From positions 1 to 21,258 of the forward strand of contig CAICTM010001871.1 of NCBI GenBank assembly GCA_903772945.1: a stretch of 21,258 nucleotides of DNA, written 5' to 3'. This stretch comes from Seminavis robusta. Its lineage: Eukaryota; Bacillariophyta; Bacillariophyceae; Naviculales; Naviculaceae. Below are positions 1 to 9,123 of this stretch, one piece after another (the first letter of the stretch is position 1; each line of letters starts with the position of its first letter). Position numbers and translations under genes: made by a program. The notes beneath the pieces are model-generated. The model made no database searches. It worked only from the letters and a program-made list of their open reading frames with translations, and was not told where the DNA came from.

Positions 1-887
1 ACTAGTCGAATACGTAGACTTCTACAGGGCCTTCTAAGTAATGCGCGCCGGGTATAATTCAAACCTCTGCCCCCATCGGTACCATTACCCCTAAAGCAAA
101 TCGTCTCCAGGAGACGAAATACAGTCCACGATGAGGTCACGGTGACCGTTTTTGGTTGCTGGGTTGCTGTTGTCATGTTGTCATACTACTAGACTACGTG
201 TACTACGGTAAAGGTACCGGCCCATTCAGCAAAGAGTGACTGATTCTAAGTAAGTTTACAGTATTAGTTTTTCTACTACTATTACTCTGAGCTCCATCTG
301 TTGTGGTGTTCGACTCGATAGTATTCGATTCTCGATTTTCATTGGTGAAGGAAATGTGAGGTCTGTGGCTTTTTGGTTGATGGTTTGTACCGTTGGTTGG
401 CAGAAGTCAGGTTGGGGGGGGGGGGGACAGTGCCGGTACTACAGCCGTAGCTACCGTAGTAGCATTATATTGTTAGGCTGGAGGGATTAAGGTTGAAAGG
501 TCAATAGAATCGTGGCTTCAGGAAGCACGAAGCTATTGTTGAACAAGCCAATACATTGGCAACTACTGCCTAAAGAAGAACCTCAGCAATTGAAAGGCAA
601 TTTTGTGTGGAAAACTGTGTTTTGAAGCCACGGAACCGAAGGTAGACTACTCAAGGCTCGTTCTTCTGCTGAGCCCTGAAGTGCAGATCTTTTGCGGCCA
701 AACGCTACCGCTACTAGCTACGTCGGAACAATCTTTTCATGCGGAGGGTCACATCTGATCCCTGGAAAGCATGATGTACAGGTTCGACACGAGCATCTTT
801 CAAACTCACAAACGTTAATAATATAGATTACGCGGTTTTCCTTCTGTTTCAATCTCACCCGATCGTCTGCGTAAAATAAAGGCTATT
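1..887. other. Left-edge intergenic region
   Basis: I see no convincing gene here. Reading frames on both strands are short. The stretch holds a 13-G homopolymer at 414-426 and scattered TAC/GTA-rich words such as the GGTACCGG near 214. Its right end would contain the 3' untranslated region of the minus-strand gene that stops at 888. Confidence 0.6.
414..426 (+). repeat. Poly-G tract (13 G)
   Basis: An uninterrupted run of 13 G lies in noncoding DNA. A similar 14-G run is at 11802-11815. Length may vary between reads or alleles. Confidence 0.95.
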
Positions 888-2381
888 TCATACATCGGCA
901 GTCACCGGCACACTTGTCGTCTTTAAGTTCTGAAAGGAGTTCATCAATTTGCCCACAATCGATTCCTTTCGAGGCTTGCGTGTGTGTTGAATCATCTTGC
1001 GCCTTCCGCCCGTGGAAACCAAACTGCAATCCTCCATGAGGCCAGATTCACTAAAGTCGGCCGTGATGCTCGTGGCGGAATCGTTGCCATCGAATGGCTT
1101 TTCTTGGATGGTAACGTGCTGAATTCCCAATGATTGACGTCGCGCCACTCGTTCCCGTCCAACGGTGGAAAAATCGACCAAGGAAGAACCCAAACGCTCC
1201 TGAATACTTGCCTGAATTTTCTTGGCTTTGGATTGTCCCTTATCCTTCTTTTTCTTACTGCTCTTGTCAATGACTAGGGTTCGACCTTCCACATGTTTCA
1301 ATTGTTCTTGGATCTGATCCACTTGTGCTTGCAGGGACATGCGTCGAGTGGGCTTTTTGCGCGCCGCTTTAGCAGAAGCGTCGTCCTCCTTTTTGCTCTC
1401 ATTCACGGGGCGTTCTCGTAGCATCCCCGTGGTGGAGTGGCGTCTCTCGAGCCGCTTGGGACGAGCGATAATGGGGCGTCCCTCCTTCCAAAGAGTGGAT
1501 TTGGGACTGACGGCATGTTCTCCCCATCCACGGGGAGCTTCTTCCCCGCGGTGTCGTTCCACCTCCTCTTCCATTAACTCAAAGAGACCAGGGCCCAGAG
1601 TAAAGGCCGGTGGGCAACCACGTCGCATGTCTTCGAACAACTGACCAGGTTCCAAGGTTTGCAACATACCCACCTGAGCCACGTATCGAGTGGGTGCCGT
1701 TTGTTGGACGTCATGCAACGGCTGCATGGGCTGAACCGCATACCACAAGTCAGGACGCTGTTCCATCACCACAGCCCAGCCCTTGGGCAAATTGACATCG
1801 ACGCAATATTCGTAGGGTCCATCCGAAGGATACTGACGATAATAGAATCGAATGGCCCCAGTACACCCACGATGAAAGTCGAGTAGGACAGAATGGGTCG
1901 ACACCGAACACTCCTCCCCCTTTTTCACAATATCCATGGCATCGAGATGAGCGGGAAATTCCTGGCCAGCAGTGAGTTTGAGAACTCGCCAGTTCTTGGA
2001 AACTGTGTGAACCTGGTCACTAATATCGGCATTGTTGCTTCGTAGGGATTTGAGCAGGTGGTAGTCATACTGAAGGCGGGGGAATAGAGCATCGCTCAAG
2101 GGCTGCATGCCTCCATTTTCATCAAAGATATCCTTGACGTGAAACTGATGTGGAATTTCCTTGCCGTACAATACCCCCTGACACTCCACTTGGTCCATCA
2201 CACAGTCGCATTCCTCCCTTGTCATCAAATTGGGTACGACCCATGCAATGGGACGGTTGGTGTGCGTCTCATGGACGACGACATGATACTTGAGCTCCTT
2301 TAGTTCCTTCTCAAAGTTAAACACTTTGTCTGCTTCCCTACTACAGGCTTCGGCATAGGCTTGCTTTGAGCCCTCGTCCAT
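888..2381 (-). CDS. 2OG-Fe(II) oxygenase-like protein with basic, phosphosite-rich tail
   Basis: Single-exon gene of 497 residues, ATG at 2381. Residues about 130-240 resemble the double-stranded beta-helix of prolyl-4-hydroxylase-like oxygenases: a WRVLKLTAGQEFPAHLD segment with the HxD iron pair (H145, D147), a hydrophobic strand STHSVLLDF (161-169), a GAIRFYY strand (175-181), a VDVNLPKGWAVV turn (194-205) and an Arg (R232) where the 2-oxoglutarate anchor is expected. The distal iron-binding His that should follow the GWAVV strand is not obvious: the segment reads DLWYAVQP, and the nearest His is H223. Residues 300-497 are Lys/Arg/Ser-rich and low in complexity, with four basophilic kinase-type sites: RRHS (313-316), RRMS (346-349), RRQS (414-417) and RKES (471-474). 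A poly-Lys stretch near 376-379 could be a nuclear signal. The gene is surely coding. The oxygenase assignment is by fold pattern only, and activity is uncertain. Confidence 0.65.
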   Translation of the reverse strand: MDEGSKQAYAEACSREADKVFNFEKELKELKYHVVVHETHTNRPIAWVVPNLMTREECDCVMDQVECQGVLYGKEIPHQFHVKDIFDENGGMQPLSDALFPRLQYDYHLLKSLRSNNADISDQVHTVSKNWRVLKLTAGQEFPAHLDAMDIVKKGEECSVSTHSVLLDFHRGCTGAIRFYYRQYPSDGPYEYCVDVNLPKGWAVVMEQRPDLWYAVQPMQPLHDVQQTAPTRYVAQVGMLQTLEPGQLFEDMRRGCPPAFTLGPGLFELMEEEVERHRGEEAPRGWGEHAVSPKSTLWKEGRPIIARPKRLERRHSTTGMLRERPVNESKKEDDASAKAARKKPTRRMSLQAQVDQIQEQLKHVEGRTLVIDKSSKKKKDKGQSKAKKIQASIQERLGSSLVDFSTVGRERVARRQSLGIQHVTIQEKPFDGNDSATSITADFSESGLMEDCSLVSTGGRRKMIQHTRKPRKESIVGKLMNSFQNLKTTSVPVTADV

Positions 2382-4075
2382 GATTCTGATTCTTCTTCAA
2401 TAGACAGATAATGATGCTTCTATTATCAATGCTACCCGCTTGATTAACTTGTGTTTCTGGTTTCTGCAAGGTTGTGATGGGGCAGAACCCAATTGCAGAA
2501 GCCTCTCACTTGAATGAGGCTAGCTACTAGCTAGCTCTAGTTGACTACATGTACGAACCTTGCACAGAGAACACAATGAGCTTCACCTTGACTATTATCG
2601 CCATCTGCGGGTGGATGCTCTCACTGGTGTCTGAGAAATATCTTCACGTTTTCGAGTTCAAAACACTCCACCTTGAAATTAAGATAACCTTTTGCCTTGA
2701 CAGGAGTGCGTGCGGTTTTATTGAACGATCCAGATACCTACTAGCTAGTAGCTATCATAGTTCGATACACCATTGAAGTGTTCACTTACAACCGCTACGG
2801 GTTTCATAATGCCAACATGAAGCCTGCAGCTTTTGCTTTGTTTAGCAACTTGTTTGTTTGATTGCTCCAGCAAGCTGCTAACTACTAGATAGGAGTGTAG
2901 TTTAATTACAATTGCTGGCGTCCTGCCTGCAAAGTTTCTTTGGCCATCTTCAGATTCGAGTTTTAAAAAGGAATATATCTCGCCTTACAAGCAAATACCA
3001 GTAAGGGCAACATACACCTTCAGAAGTTCATAAAAACAAGATTCAAATAGCTAGCTATCTAGCTAGGTCAATCGAATTCATCCAAAGTTGCCCGCATCAA
3101 ACAGAAAGTTTCATCGGACCTCGGACACAGCCCAAATGAATCCCTTCTACCGATATGTTCTTAACATCAAGGCAAGCAGATCGTATTGATAACGTTATGA
3201 AATGCAACAGTGAGCAACCAAGCAAATGAGTGGTGGTGCCAGCGGCTTTGCTCCTTGGATTGCAGTCTAGGACTGACTAGCTAGCTAGGAGCTACATAGT
3301 TCCTTGATGATGGTCAGGGTAGGTAGCTAGTGGGCCTGAATAAGCTTGGAAGGGATTCCTGCATGACCAGTGCAGCGCCCCCATAGAGCTGGCAAGTTCG
3401 GTAAGGAGGTTATCGGAAGCACTTACTTGCTAGTATCGGAACGGGATGCCTTACTGAGAGTTTTGGTAGGTACCGGTATGGTAGCTCTTGTAACTAGCTA
3501 GATTGGAGCACCTGCAGCTTGTAGGGAGGCAGGCGGATGTTTTTCATGGCGCATTGGTACCGGTACTCTCATCACCAGTACCATACCTGAGTTGGGCGGC
3601 TACCGTGTGGCACGATGGTGCTGCGTTGCTCTAGCTACCGGTAGCTTGTGTCGCAGTAGCTGGCGCAGTCCAGCTTCGCTACTTTTGTGCCGGTACTGCA
3701 CGGCACCGCAAGTACAGACCGGAAACGCCCGACTCTGACTCGACTCTCAAACGAGCAGCTCCTGGTCTCGACCCAAAACTCCAAAGCTTCGACAAATTGA
3801 AACCCCACGCATCCACTATGGGCTCGAGAGATTGTTCCGAAGGCGCATGTGCACCTCAGGTCTCCACTCTGCTGCATGTTGTCTAGGCGCACGGCGCCAA
3901 CGGCCAAACAAAACGCATGCCAAAGTTGCTTCAAACAAATTCGGTATCTTTGTTCTTTTGCAGCAGCAGCAGCCACTCGAACGCATTATTCCAAGCTTAC
4001 GCACTCTTCGACTGACTGATCCTAATCCCAAGTCCTTCAGTTGTGCCTGCTGGACCAGCAGCTGCAATCTTCACC
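2382..4075. other. Intergenic region between divergent genes, rich in 8-bp palindromes
   Basis: This 1.7-kb spacer separates two divergently transcribed genes and should hold both promoters. I found no credible coding region. It contains five CTAGCTAG sites (2527, 2741, 3059, 3277, 3494) and three TACCGGTA sites (3471, 3558, 3636). A short CAG run (3961-3972) lies about 100 bp before the downstream start codon. Confidence 0.6.
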
Positions 4076-5233
4076 ATGACCGACACGGAGAAGAAAGACG
4101 TTGAGACTCCCTTCACCCTGGCGACCGAGGATGCACCAAAGAACGTAACAGATGCACCGGTACCGGTAGCACTAGACACCGAAGAGGACGTGGCTGGATT
4201 TTACATCAACAAGAGTTGGTGGTCCAAGAGAAATTTTGGCCAGTATCCTGAACGAGGCTACAAACCCGTGTACCTCAACGAACTCAATGATACTCTCTGG
4301 TACGAATTCAACCGCGATGTCCAGCACTACCAAAAGTACTATTCCCACATTTCGTGGTTCTACAAGTTCTGCATTCTCGGACCCACTGCCTGGTTCCTTT
4401 TAATGGTCCTTCCAGACTTGCTTTGGTACTACGACATTATCTTCAAGGGGGTAGGTGTGGTCTGTGGAGTTGTCCTGGCGATAGCATTCTCCGTCGACAC
4501 CTACTTTCAACGTCGTCTTTTGCGCAGGAAGATTCAACCCATGTACGAGCTCTTGGTGGCAACGTACGCGGCTCGATTCCGATTGCATGGGTACAACGTG
4601 GCATACAAAACCGAAAGGACAGCTCTGGATGGGCTCAACTCGTACATCATGTTCCGAAAGTGTTCCGTGGATGACAGCGCCCAACCACAACCAATTGAGC
4701 CAGTAGAGTTTGGCTTTTACCTCGACGAAGACATCATCGGAAAGAAGCCTTATGCAGTGGGTATGTCGTCCACCGTCCAACCACCTCGTTTTTTCCAGGG
4801 TATTGAGACGGATACTTGGAAGTCGTTTGCCAAGGACATTGAAGACCGTTCGAAGACTCCCCCGAAATACCTCTTGGTCTACACGATTGGAATGGGAATC
4901 GTCGTCGGTACCTTTGCATTCTGCATTCTCTATTCTATTATCTACTTTAGTGCCATCCGCCATTGGTTTTTGATTGCACTTGTGCCTCTGCACCTGTTAT
5001 TTGACGTTATGAGAAGTTTCCGAAGACGACACTATGTGGAAAATGTTTTGGTCGACGACATGAAAGCACTTTTGAAAGAGTACGAGCCGAGGTTTGCAAA
5101 GTCGGGATACGAGGCATCCTTTGAGCTTGAATACAAGCTTGGCTACTTTGTTGTCAACACATTTTTCAACTTTATCAAGAAGAAGGGCGCCAAATATGAG
5201 GTGGCTCCTCTCTCCGATGCCTCTGTGGTTTAA
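4076..5233 (+). CDS. Four-helix membrane protein with internal duplication, function unknown
   Basis: Single-exon gene of 385 residues. I start it at the ATG at 4076, which sits in the good context CACCATGA. The frame is open further upstream, but only from a GTG. I do not recognise the family. The acidic N-terminus (1-40) is followed by a Tyr/Trp-rich stretch, then a membrane hairpin (about 93-116 and 122-142), a soluble loop of about 120 residues, a second hairpin (about 265-289 and 297-312) and a charged tail. After each hairpin comes the same pattern: a basic stretch (QRRLLRRK, then RSFRRRHY), then an amphipathic helix starting MYELL or MKALL, then RF, four residues and GY (156-180 and 329-353). 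This suggests two copies of a roughly 90-residue module. No signal peptide is visible. Location could be any internal membrane. Confidence 0.85.
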   Translation: MTDTEKKDVETPFTLATEDAPKNVTDAPVPVALDTEEDVAGFYINKSWWSKRNFGQYPERGYKPVYLNELNDTLWYEFNRDVQHYQKYYSHISWFYKFCILGPTAWFLLMVLPDLLWYYDIIFKGVGVVCGVVLAIAFSVDTYFQRRLLRRKIQPMYELLVATYAARFRLHGYNVAYKTERTALDGLNSYIMFRKCSVDDSAQPQPIEPVEFGFYLDEDIIGKKPYAVGMSSTVQPPRFFQGIETDTWKSFAKDIEDRSKTPPKYLLVYTIGMGIVVGTFAFCILYSIIYFSAIRHWFLIALVPLHLLFDVMRSFRRRHYVENVLVDDMKALLKEYEPRFAKSGYEASFELEYKLGYFVVNTFFNFIKKKGAKYEVAPLSDASVV

Positions 5234-5499
5234 AAAGAAGTGCAGCAAACAAACAAAAAGTTCAGGGTCGTTTCGTGTTATGGTTCATAGGTTTCTTTTG
5301 TGTTTTTATAATCTTCATCAATACTCTTGCCTACTACTACTAGCTAGGCTAGCTGGAAGCCGGTATAAAAAAGCGGGTTGCGATGTGGTTAGATGTATGG
5401 GGAATGGACTCCGGAGGTCTGGCAAGAGAGCAGACCAACTGATCACGATGGAAGGAAGGAGGGGAGCGAAAGGAGAATGGGTCAGAGGACAAAGTCTAT
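5234..5499. other. 3' flank of membrane-protein gene
   Basis: Noncoding 3' flank with one CTAGCTAG site at 5340-5347. A long plus-strand reading frame passes through it from inside the previous gene but has no protein-like composition. Confidence 0.5.
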
Positions 5500-6056
5500 G
5501 GATAAAGACCCAGTGCGTCCCAATGTTGAGAGCTCATCTTAGAAGCAGGGACTCAAGAACCATGGAGGCACATTGTAGCTGCACAAGCAAGTGCAATGCT
5601 CAGCTGGGCAGAAACTTAGGAGTGAACCACAGAGTAGGGCTTGGGCCACTTCTTAGCCAAAAGCTGAGAGAGTCGTTAGAGAACAGGTGTAGCTCCAGCG
5701 GCAAGAGGCCATCAGCAGAGACAACAAATGGGGTGAAGTGTCAGACTTTGTGCAGTACACTGAACCAGATCCTTCGTCTTCTTCGCCTTCTCACGCTGCA
5801 AAAGCTGGGAAAGGGCCTTCACCACAGCAGTGACACCTCCACTTGGACGACCAAGGGACTTGACATCCACAAGAGAGACATCAAAGATACAACCAGTACC
5901 CCAAAGCCAGAAGCTACAAACAAGAAGATCACCTCGGTATTGGACTAGCCAGTACGTTTGGTTTAGTCGTTGCCTCCGGTTGCTCGACTGTTCCTTGTCT
6001 TTTAGACCGTACGGGTCTCTCGGAACAGGTAGTGAGCCATGAGCCTTCAGTCTCAA
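5500..6056 (-). pseudogene. Degenerate reverse-transcriptase retroelement fragment
   Basis: Minus-strand pieces in different frames together resemble the C-terminal end of reverse-transcriptase proteins common in diatom and other algal genomes. The first piece (from about 6000 down to 5715) contains RGDLLVCSFW, then GCIFDVSLVDVKS and a Lys-rich LLQREKAKKTKDLVQC. A frame change near 5737 leads to FTPFVVSADGLL. A third piece (about 5655-5535) reads KKWPKPYSVVHS, a stop, then a stretch with SIALACAATMCLHGS, a stop, and VPASKMSSQHWDALGLYP. At least two frame changes and two stops make it non-functional. The catalytic reverse-transcriptase core, upstream on the minus strand, is absent. I recognised the family by motif memory, not by alignment. 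Confidence 0.6.
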
Positions 6057-6316
6057 AATGGGTAAGTCTGTTTGACAGCTTACTTGGCTTCTAATATTTA
6101 AGGCTTATTTAGGGCTTTTCTAGCCGTTCACCCTTGAAACAGCTTTCGCGCCCAAAAGCATTGGCCTGACATTTTCGCCTCAAAAGAGCAGCACGTTTGT
6201 CTCTTCATTGACATTTGACAATGATGCAATAATAGCACCATTGGCAAACCACAAGGAAACACAAAGCCAACATCACAACGACACTTTTAAACTTAACCAA
6301 CAACAAAGCCAGCACA
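6057..6316. promoter_or_regulatory. Upstream region of the aprataxin gene
   Basis: This 260-bp noncoding stretch lies between the dead retroelement fragment and the aprataxin start codon. It becomes A/C-rich over the last 80 bp, as expected of a 5' untranslated leader. I see no clear TATA element. Confidence 0.4.
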
Positions 6317-7009
6317 ATGCCTCGATCAGCCCATTCCGCGCTTGGAAACAAGAAAAAGTCTGTCAGCAGTAGTAGTAGTAGTAGCAACGACAGTATGAAC
6401 GGGCCCGCCAAGCGTCACAAAAACAACCGCAATCACTGGGCCGATGGTCTCTTGAAGTTCCTCGACGACCCTACGGATCCGGCTGTGGTGTACCTGGATG
6501 ACGAATTCATTGCTGTCAAAGACAAGTTTCCCAAGGCCAAGTGTCATTACCTCGTCATGCCGAGGGACACCAAGTTCCGTTCACTGAATGATTTGGAGGG
6601 TCGGGGCGATATGGTTCTTCTGAGAAAGATGGAAGCGGTGGCCAACAAACTAGTGCACGACCAGAACGAGACAGGAGACCCTACGCTGCAGTTCCGCTAC
6701 GGGTTCCATGCCGTGCCTTCTTTGAATCATCTTCATATGCATGTCATTTCGCAAGACTTTGACTCCCCACACCTAAAGAACAAGAAGCATTGGAACAGCT
6801 TCACTACTACCTTCTTTGTCCCAGTGGAAGAAATGCAGATTGCCGTCACAAAGGGGAAGATCGACTTCACCTACCGGGAGAATCGGTTGAAGGATGGACT
6901 CAAATGTCACCGGTGTGGAAAGATGCAGACCAACATGCCCCAACTCAAGCAGCACATCTCCTGTTGCAACTACGATGCGACCAAGGAATTCGACGAGTAC
7001 AGCGACTGA
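6317..7009 (+). CDS. APTX: Aprataxin (HIT-domain DNA 5'-AMP hydrolase)
   Basis: Single-exon gene of 230 residues. Aprataxin removes AMP from abortive DNA ligation products (5'-adenylated ends) during strand-break repair in the nucleus. The order is a low-complexity Ser/basic N-terminus (1-40) with possible nuclear signals, a HIT domain (about 45-155) and a C-terminal zinc finger (about 195-220). The HIT triad is HLHMHV with H138, H140 and H142; H142 is followed by VISQDFDSP and KNKKHWNSF, both close to the aprataxin signature. Lys73 and Lys75 lie in the FPKAKCHYLVMP strand. Zinc ligands are C197, C200, H213 and C217, so the finger is C2HC rather than C2H2. The FHA domain of vertebrate aprataxin is absent, as in fungal homologs. 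The ATG at 6317 is the first in frame and leaves no room for an FHA domain. Confidence 0.94.
   Translation: MPRSAHSALGNKKKSVSSSSSSSNDSMNGPAKRHKNNRNHWADGLLKFLDDPTDPAVVYLDDEFIAVKDKFPKAKCHYLVMPRDTKFRSLNDLEGRGDMVLLRKMEAVANKLVHDQNETGDPTLQFRYGFHAVPSLNHLHMHVISQDFDSPHLKNKKHWNSFTTTFFVPVEEMQIAVTKGKIDFTYRENRLKDGLKCHRCGKMQTNMPQLKQHISCCNYDATKEFDEYSD
6365..6384 (+). repeat. AGT trinucleotide tract encoding poly-Ser
   Basis: An AGC/AGT tract inside the aprataxin gene encodes a run of Ser at residues 17-23. Its length could differ between alleles without breaking the frame. Confidence 0.85.
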
Positions 7010-7920
7010 GGACTTGCTTGCTTCCTGAATAACAAAACAACAACACGACAATAATAGCCTCTCACCCATAAACGGGTGGGTCGCTTTGGGGGCAACAATT
7101 CTTCTTCAGATTATAACAATTCGCTGGCACTCCTAACTAACTAATTCATCAAGGGAGGCCACAACAAAACAAAAACTTGGATGCACAGTGCACTCTCGTT
7201 TGCCATTCATTCATCTCTATGTGACGCAAAACTTAACAACCATAAAATTATAAACCAGTCTATCTTGTGAGAACCTTCGTCCGTAGGAGTTTCTTATGCG
7301 GAAGACGTCGAGGCAATGCGTCTCGGACGAGTGCGGCTCAGCCTAGCCGAGTGCAACAGTGGATGGGCTCGTCGCTGCGTCAACAACAAACACAAAAACA
7401 AGGATGCCAGGAAGAACAAGTCCTTAACTTACTACATGTACGAGCAGTCCTTGCATAAACAAAACTTCGTGCAAATTCCATTTGGTCCGGCGCCCCTCAT
7501 GTACACCCTCACCACCAGGCCGATTGAGGTGAGGAACTATTTACATCCCACGGAGCGGCCTATTGACTACCAGTAGTTGCAGACCTGCATCAAGACCCAA
7601 AGGAGAAGTTGCTAGCATCTCCAGGTATTCAAAAGTCCTTAGAGCATTCAGCGTGACGGATGCGGTGGTCTGCTCTCTGTTGCAGCTCGTATTCGTCATG
7701 TCGGAACTAGTATCGGTACCAAGAGAACTGGGGAAAGAGCGAGCCGGAGATGGCCTTCCACATGAAGTACATATAAAATGAAATCATTAGTGATGCAATT
7801 CAAGGAGCTACAGTACATGTGCACACTACGTTGAAGGGATTCTTGTCTGCCCAGAACGAGCTCGAGTCCAGATCGGGCGACCTGGCCTCGATTCGATGTA
7901 CGTCAGTTCGGGACCACAAT
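7010..7920. other. Intergenic region between convergent genes
   Basis: This 0.9-kb spacer lies between the stops of aprataxin (+) and the alpha-kinase gene (-). A plus-strand ATG frame at 7316-7576 encodes 86 residues, but it matches nothing I know and has no supporting context. I leave the region unassigned. Confidence 0.45.
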
Positions 7921-9123
7921 CTACTCATCAGTGAAAGTGCCAAGGAAGATAGAAAAGTGATCATCGGGCATCATTTTCAGGTCTCTTTCCTTTCGGATCT
8001 GTTGCAACCAAGTATGAGGGTAGTTAGTCTCCTGTTCATTGCGGCCAATCCGATAGCGCCCACCTCGAATGAGGACTGAAATCCCGCCGTTTCGGGTGGT
8101 GACTTTCCGCTTCCATTCATCTGCCCACCTCGTCCAAACGAGTACAATCTCTACCTTGATCGTACCAACTCTTCCACACATCTCCAGCAACCGAAACACC
8201 GCGAGCCTTCGGTTGTCCAAAGCAAACAACCTGCCATCGCCAACACGAACAACGGCAATCATAGGAATGTCTCGCTTTCCGACCTCTTCGCGGGCTATCT
8301 GCAAGGCCGTTTGAAGAAGGCTATGCCCATCTTGAAATCCGTCCTTGATGCTATCGTGCGTGAACATGATTGCGGATGGGCGGACGCGGACACATTCTGG
8401 GCCAATTGCGGGGGCGGTTGCAGCTTCCAAAGTTGTCGTTGTTGAAAACACGGGCTGAAAGTGCTGCCTAGCTCCACTCCAATTCTTCCAACCAGAGCAA
8501 CAGAACTGATTGCATCTATGTGCACTGAGCCAGTTTTCGATGCCAGTCGAACCCAAGTCTGTGTTGCCAAACTTCTTTTCCATGCTCATCATGACCACGT
8601 CGGAGAGAACATAAGAATCACCGATTTTGCCTCCCTGCAAATCACAGAGGAGCTCTCTTCCATCAGATGCATGATATGAAAAGTGGCTAAGCGCTTGTGC
8701 TACGGTAGCAGTCACATCAGCAGCACCGCTGTTTGAGTTGAACTTTTGGAAGTTTTCAATAAATGGCTCCCTGAGCATTTTTTGCCCAACAAGGACTCCG
8801 CCGCTCTGCATCCATACTTGAGGGATGTTCACCTTGATCGAGATCTTTCCACGATACACGGTTGTCTCTGTGTATCGATGAAAGGCAGCAATGTATTTTA
8901 GGGCTGCTTCTGCGGCCCGAACGTCATCGTCGAAGCAGTCACTACTGAACGTTGCTCCTGTTTTGAGATACTTGTCTGCTGCCGGGGCTCCACTTCGGCC
9001 GTATGTCCCGTTCGTCACACGCTTGTATTTCCCCTCGCCTTGCACAGAGTCAAATAGGAACCCATGATGCTCGTCCGACGGGTTTCTGTTTGCGAATCGT
9101 TCCGTATCCAGGGTCGAGAACAT
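7921..9123 (-). CDS. Alpha-kinase fused to a ParB/sulfiredoxin-like DNRR module
   Basis: Single-exon gene of 400 residues, ATG at 9123. Residues about 20-215 form an atypical alpha-kinase domain (the MHCK/eEF2K/TRPM7 class), which phosphorylates Ser/Thr, often in helices. Visible landmarks are the ATP-lysine region ADKYLKTG (likely K51), REPFIENFQKFNSNSG (118-133), ALSHFSYHASDG (144-155), catalytic CDLQGG (D161, Q163), LSD (D175), TDLGSTGI (188-195) and the zinc cluster HRCNQFC (H202, C204, C208, with H147 or H151 as fourth ligand). A linker follows. Residues about 247-330 contain IMFTHDSIKDGFQDG and then GDGRLFALDNRRLAVFR. The DNRR motif resembles the R-R motif of ParB/Srx-fold modules found in many eukaryotic hypothetical proteins. 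eEF2K-type Sel1 repeats and a calmodulin site are absent. The kinase call is firm. The second-domain call is a motif-level inference. Confidence 0.9.
   Translation of the reverse strand: MFSTLDTERFANRNPSDEHHGFLFDSVQGEGKYKRVTNGTYGRSGAPAADKYLKTGATFSSDCFDDDVRAAEAALKYIAAFHRYTETTVYRGKISIKVNIPQVWMQSGGVLVGQKMLREPFIENFQKFNSNSGAADVTATVAQALSHFSYHASDGRELLCDLQGGKIGDSYVLSDVVMMSMEKKFGNTDLGSTGIENWLSAHRCNQFCCSGWKNWSGARQHFQPVFSTTTTLEAATAPAIGPECVRVRPSAIMFTHDSIKDGFQDGHSLLQTALQIAREEVGKRDIPMIAVVRVGDGRLFALDNRRLAVFRLLEMCGRVGTIKVEIVLVWTRWADEWKRKVTTRNGGISVLIRGGRYRIGRNEQETNYPHTWLQQIRKERDLKMMPDDHFSIFLGTFTDE

Noticed and set aside
2549..2776. 75-codon frame with a hydrophobic stretch
   Set aside because: It is short, lies in palindrome-rich spacer DNA and has no family resemblance.
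4043..4075. Extension of the membrane-protein gene to a GTG at 4043
   Set aside because: Nuclear genes start at ATG, and the ATG at 4076 has a strong CACCATGA context. The extra 11 residues add no feature.
4400..4993. 197-codon minus-strand frame
   Set aside because: It lies wholly antisense to the well-supported membrane-protein gene and has no recognisable domain.
5094..5948. 284-codon plus-strand open frame
   Set aside because: It begins inside the membrane-protein gene in another frame and continues antisense to the reverse-transcriptase remnant. It is probably open by chance.
7316..7576. 86-codon plus-strand frame between aprataxin and the alpha-kinase gene
   Set aside because: It has an ATG start, but no domain, no recognised homolog and no splice or promoter support.
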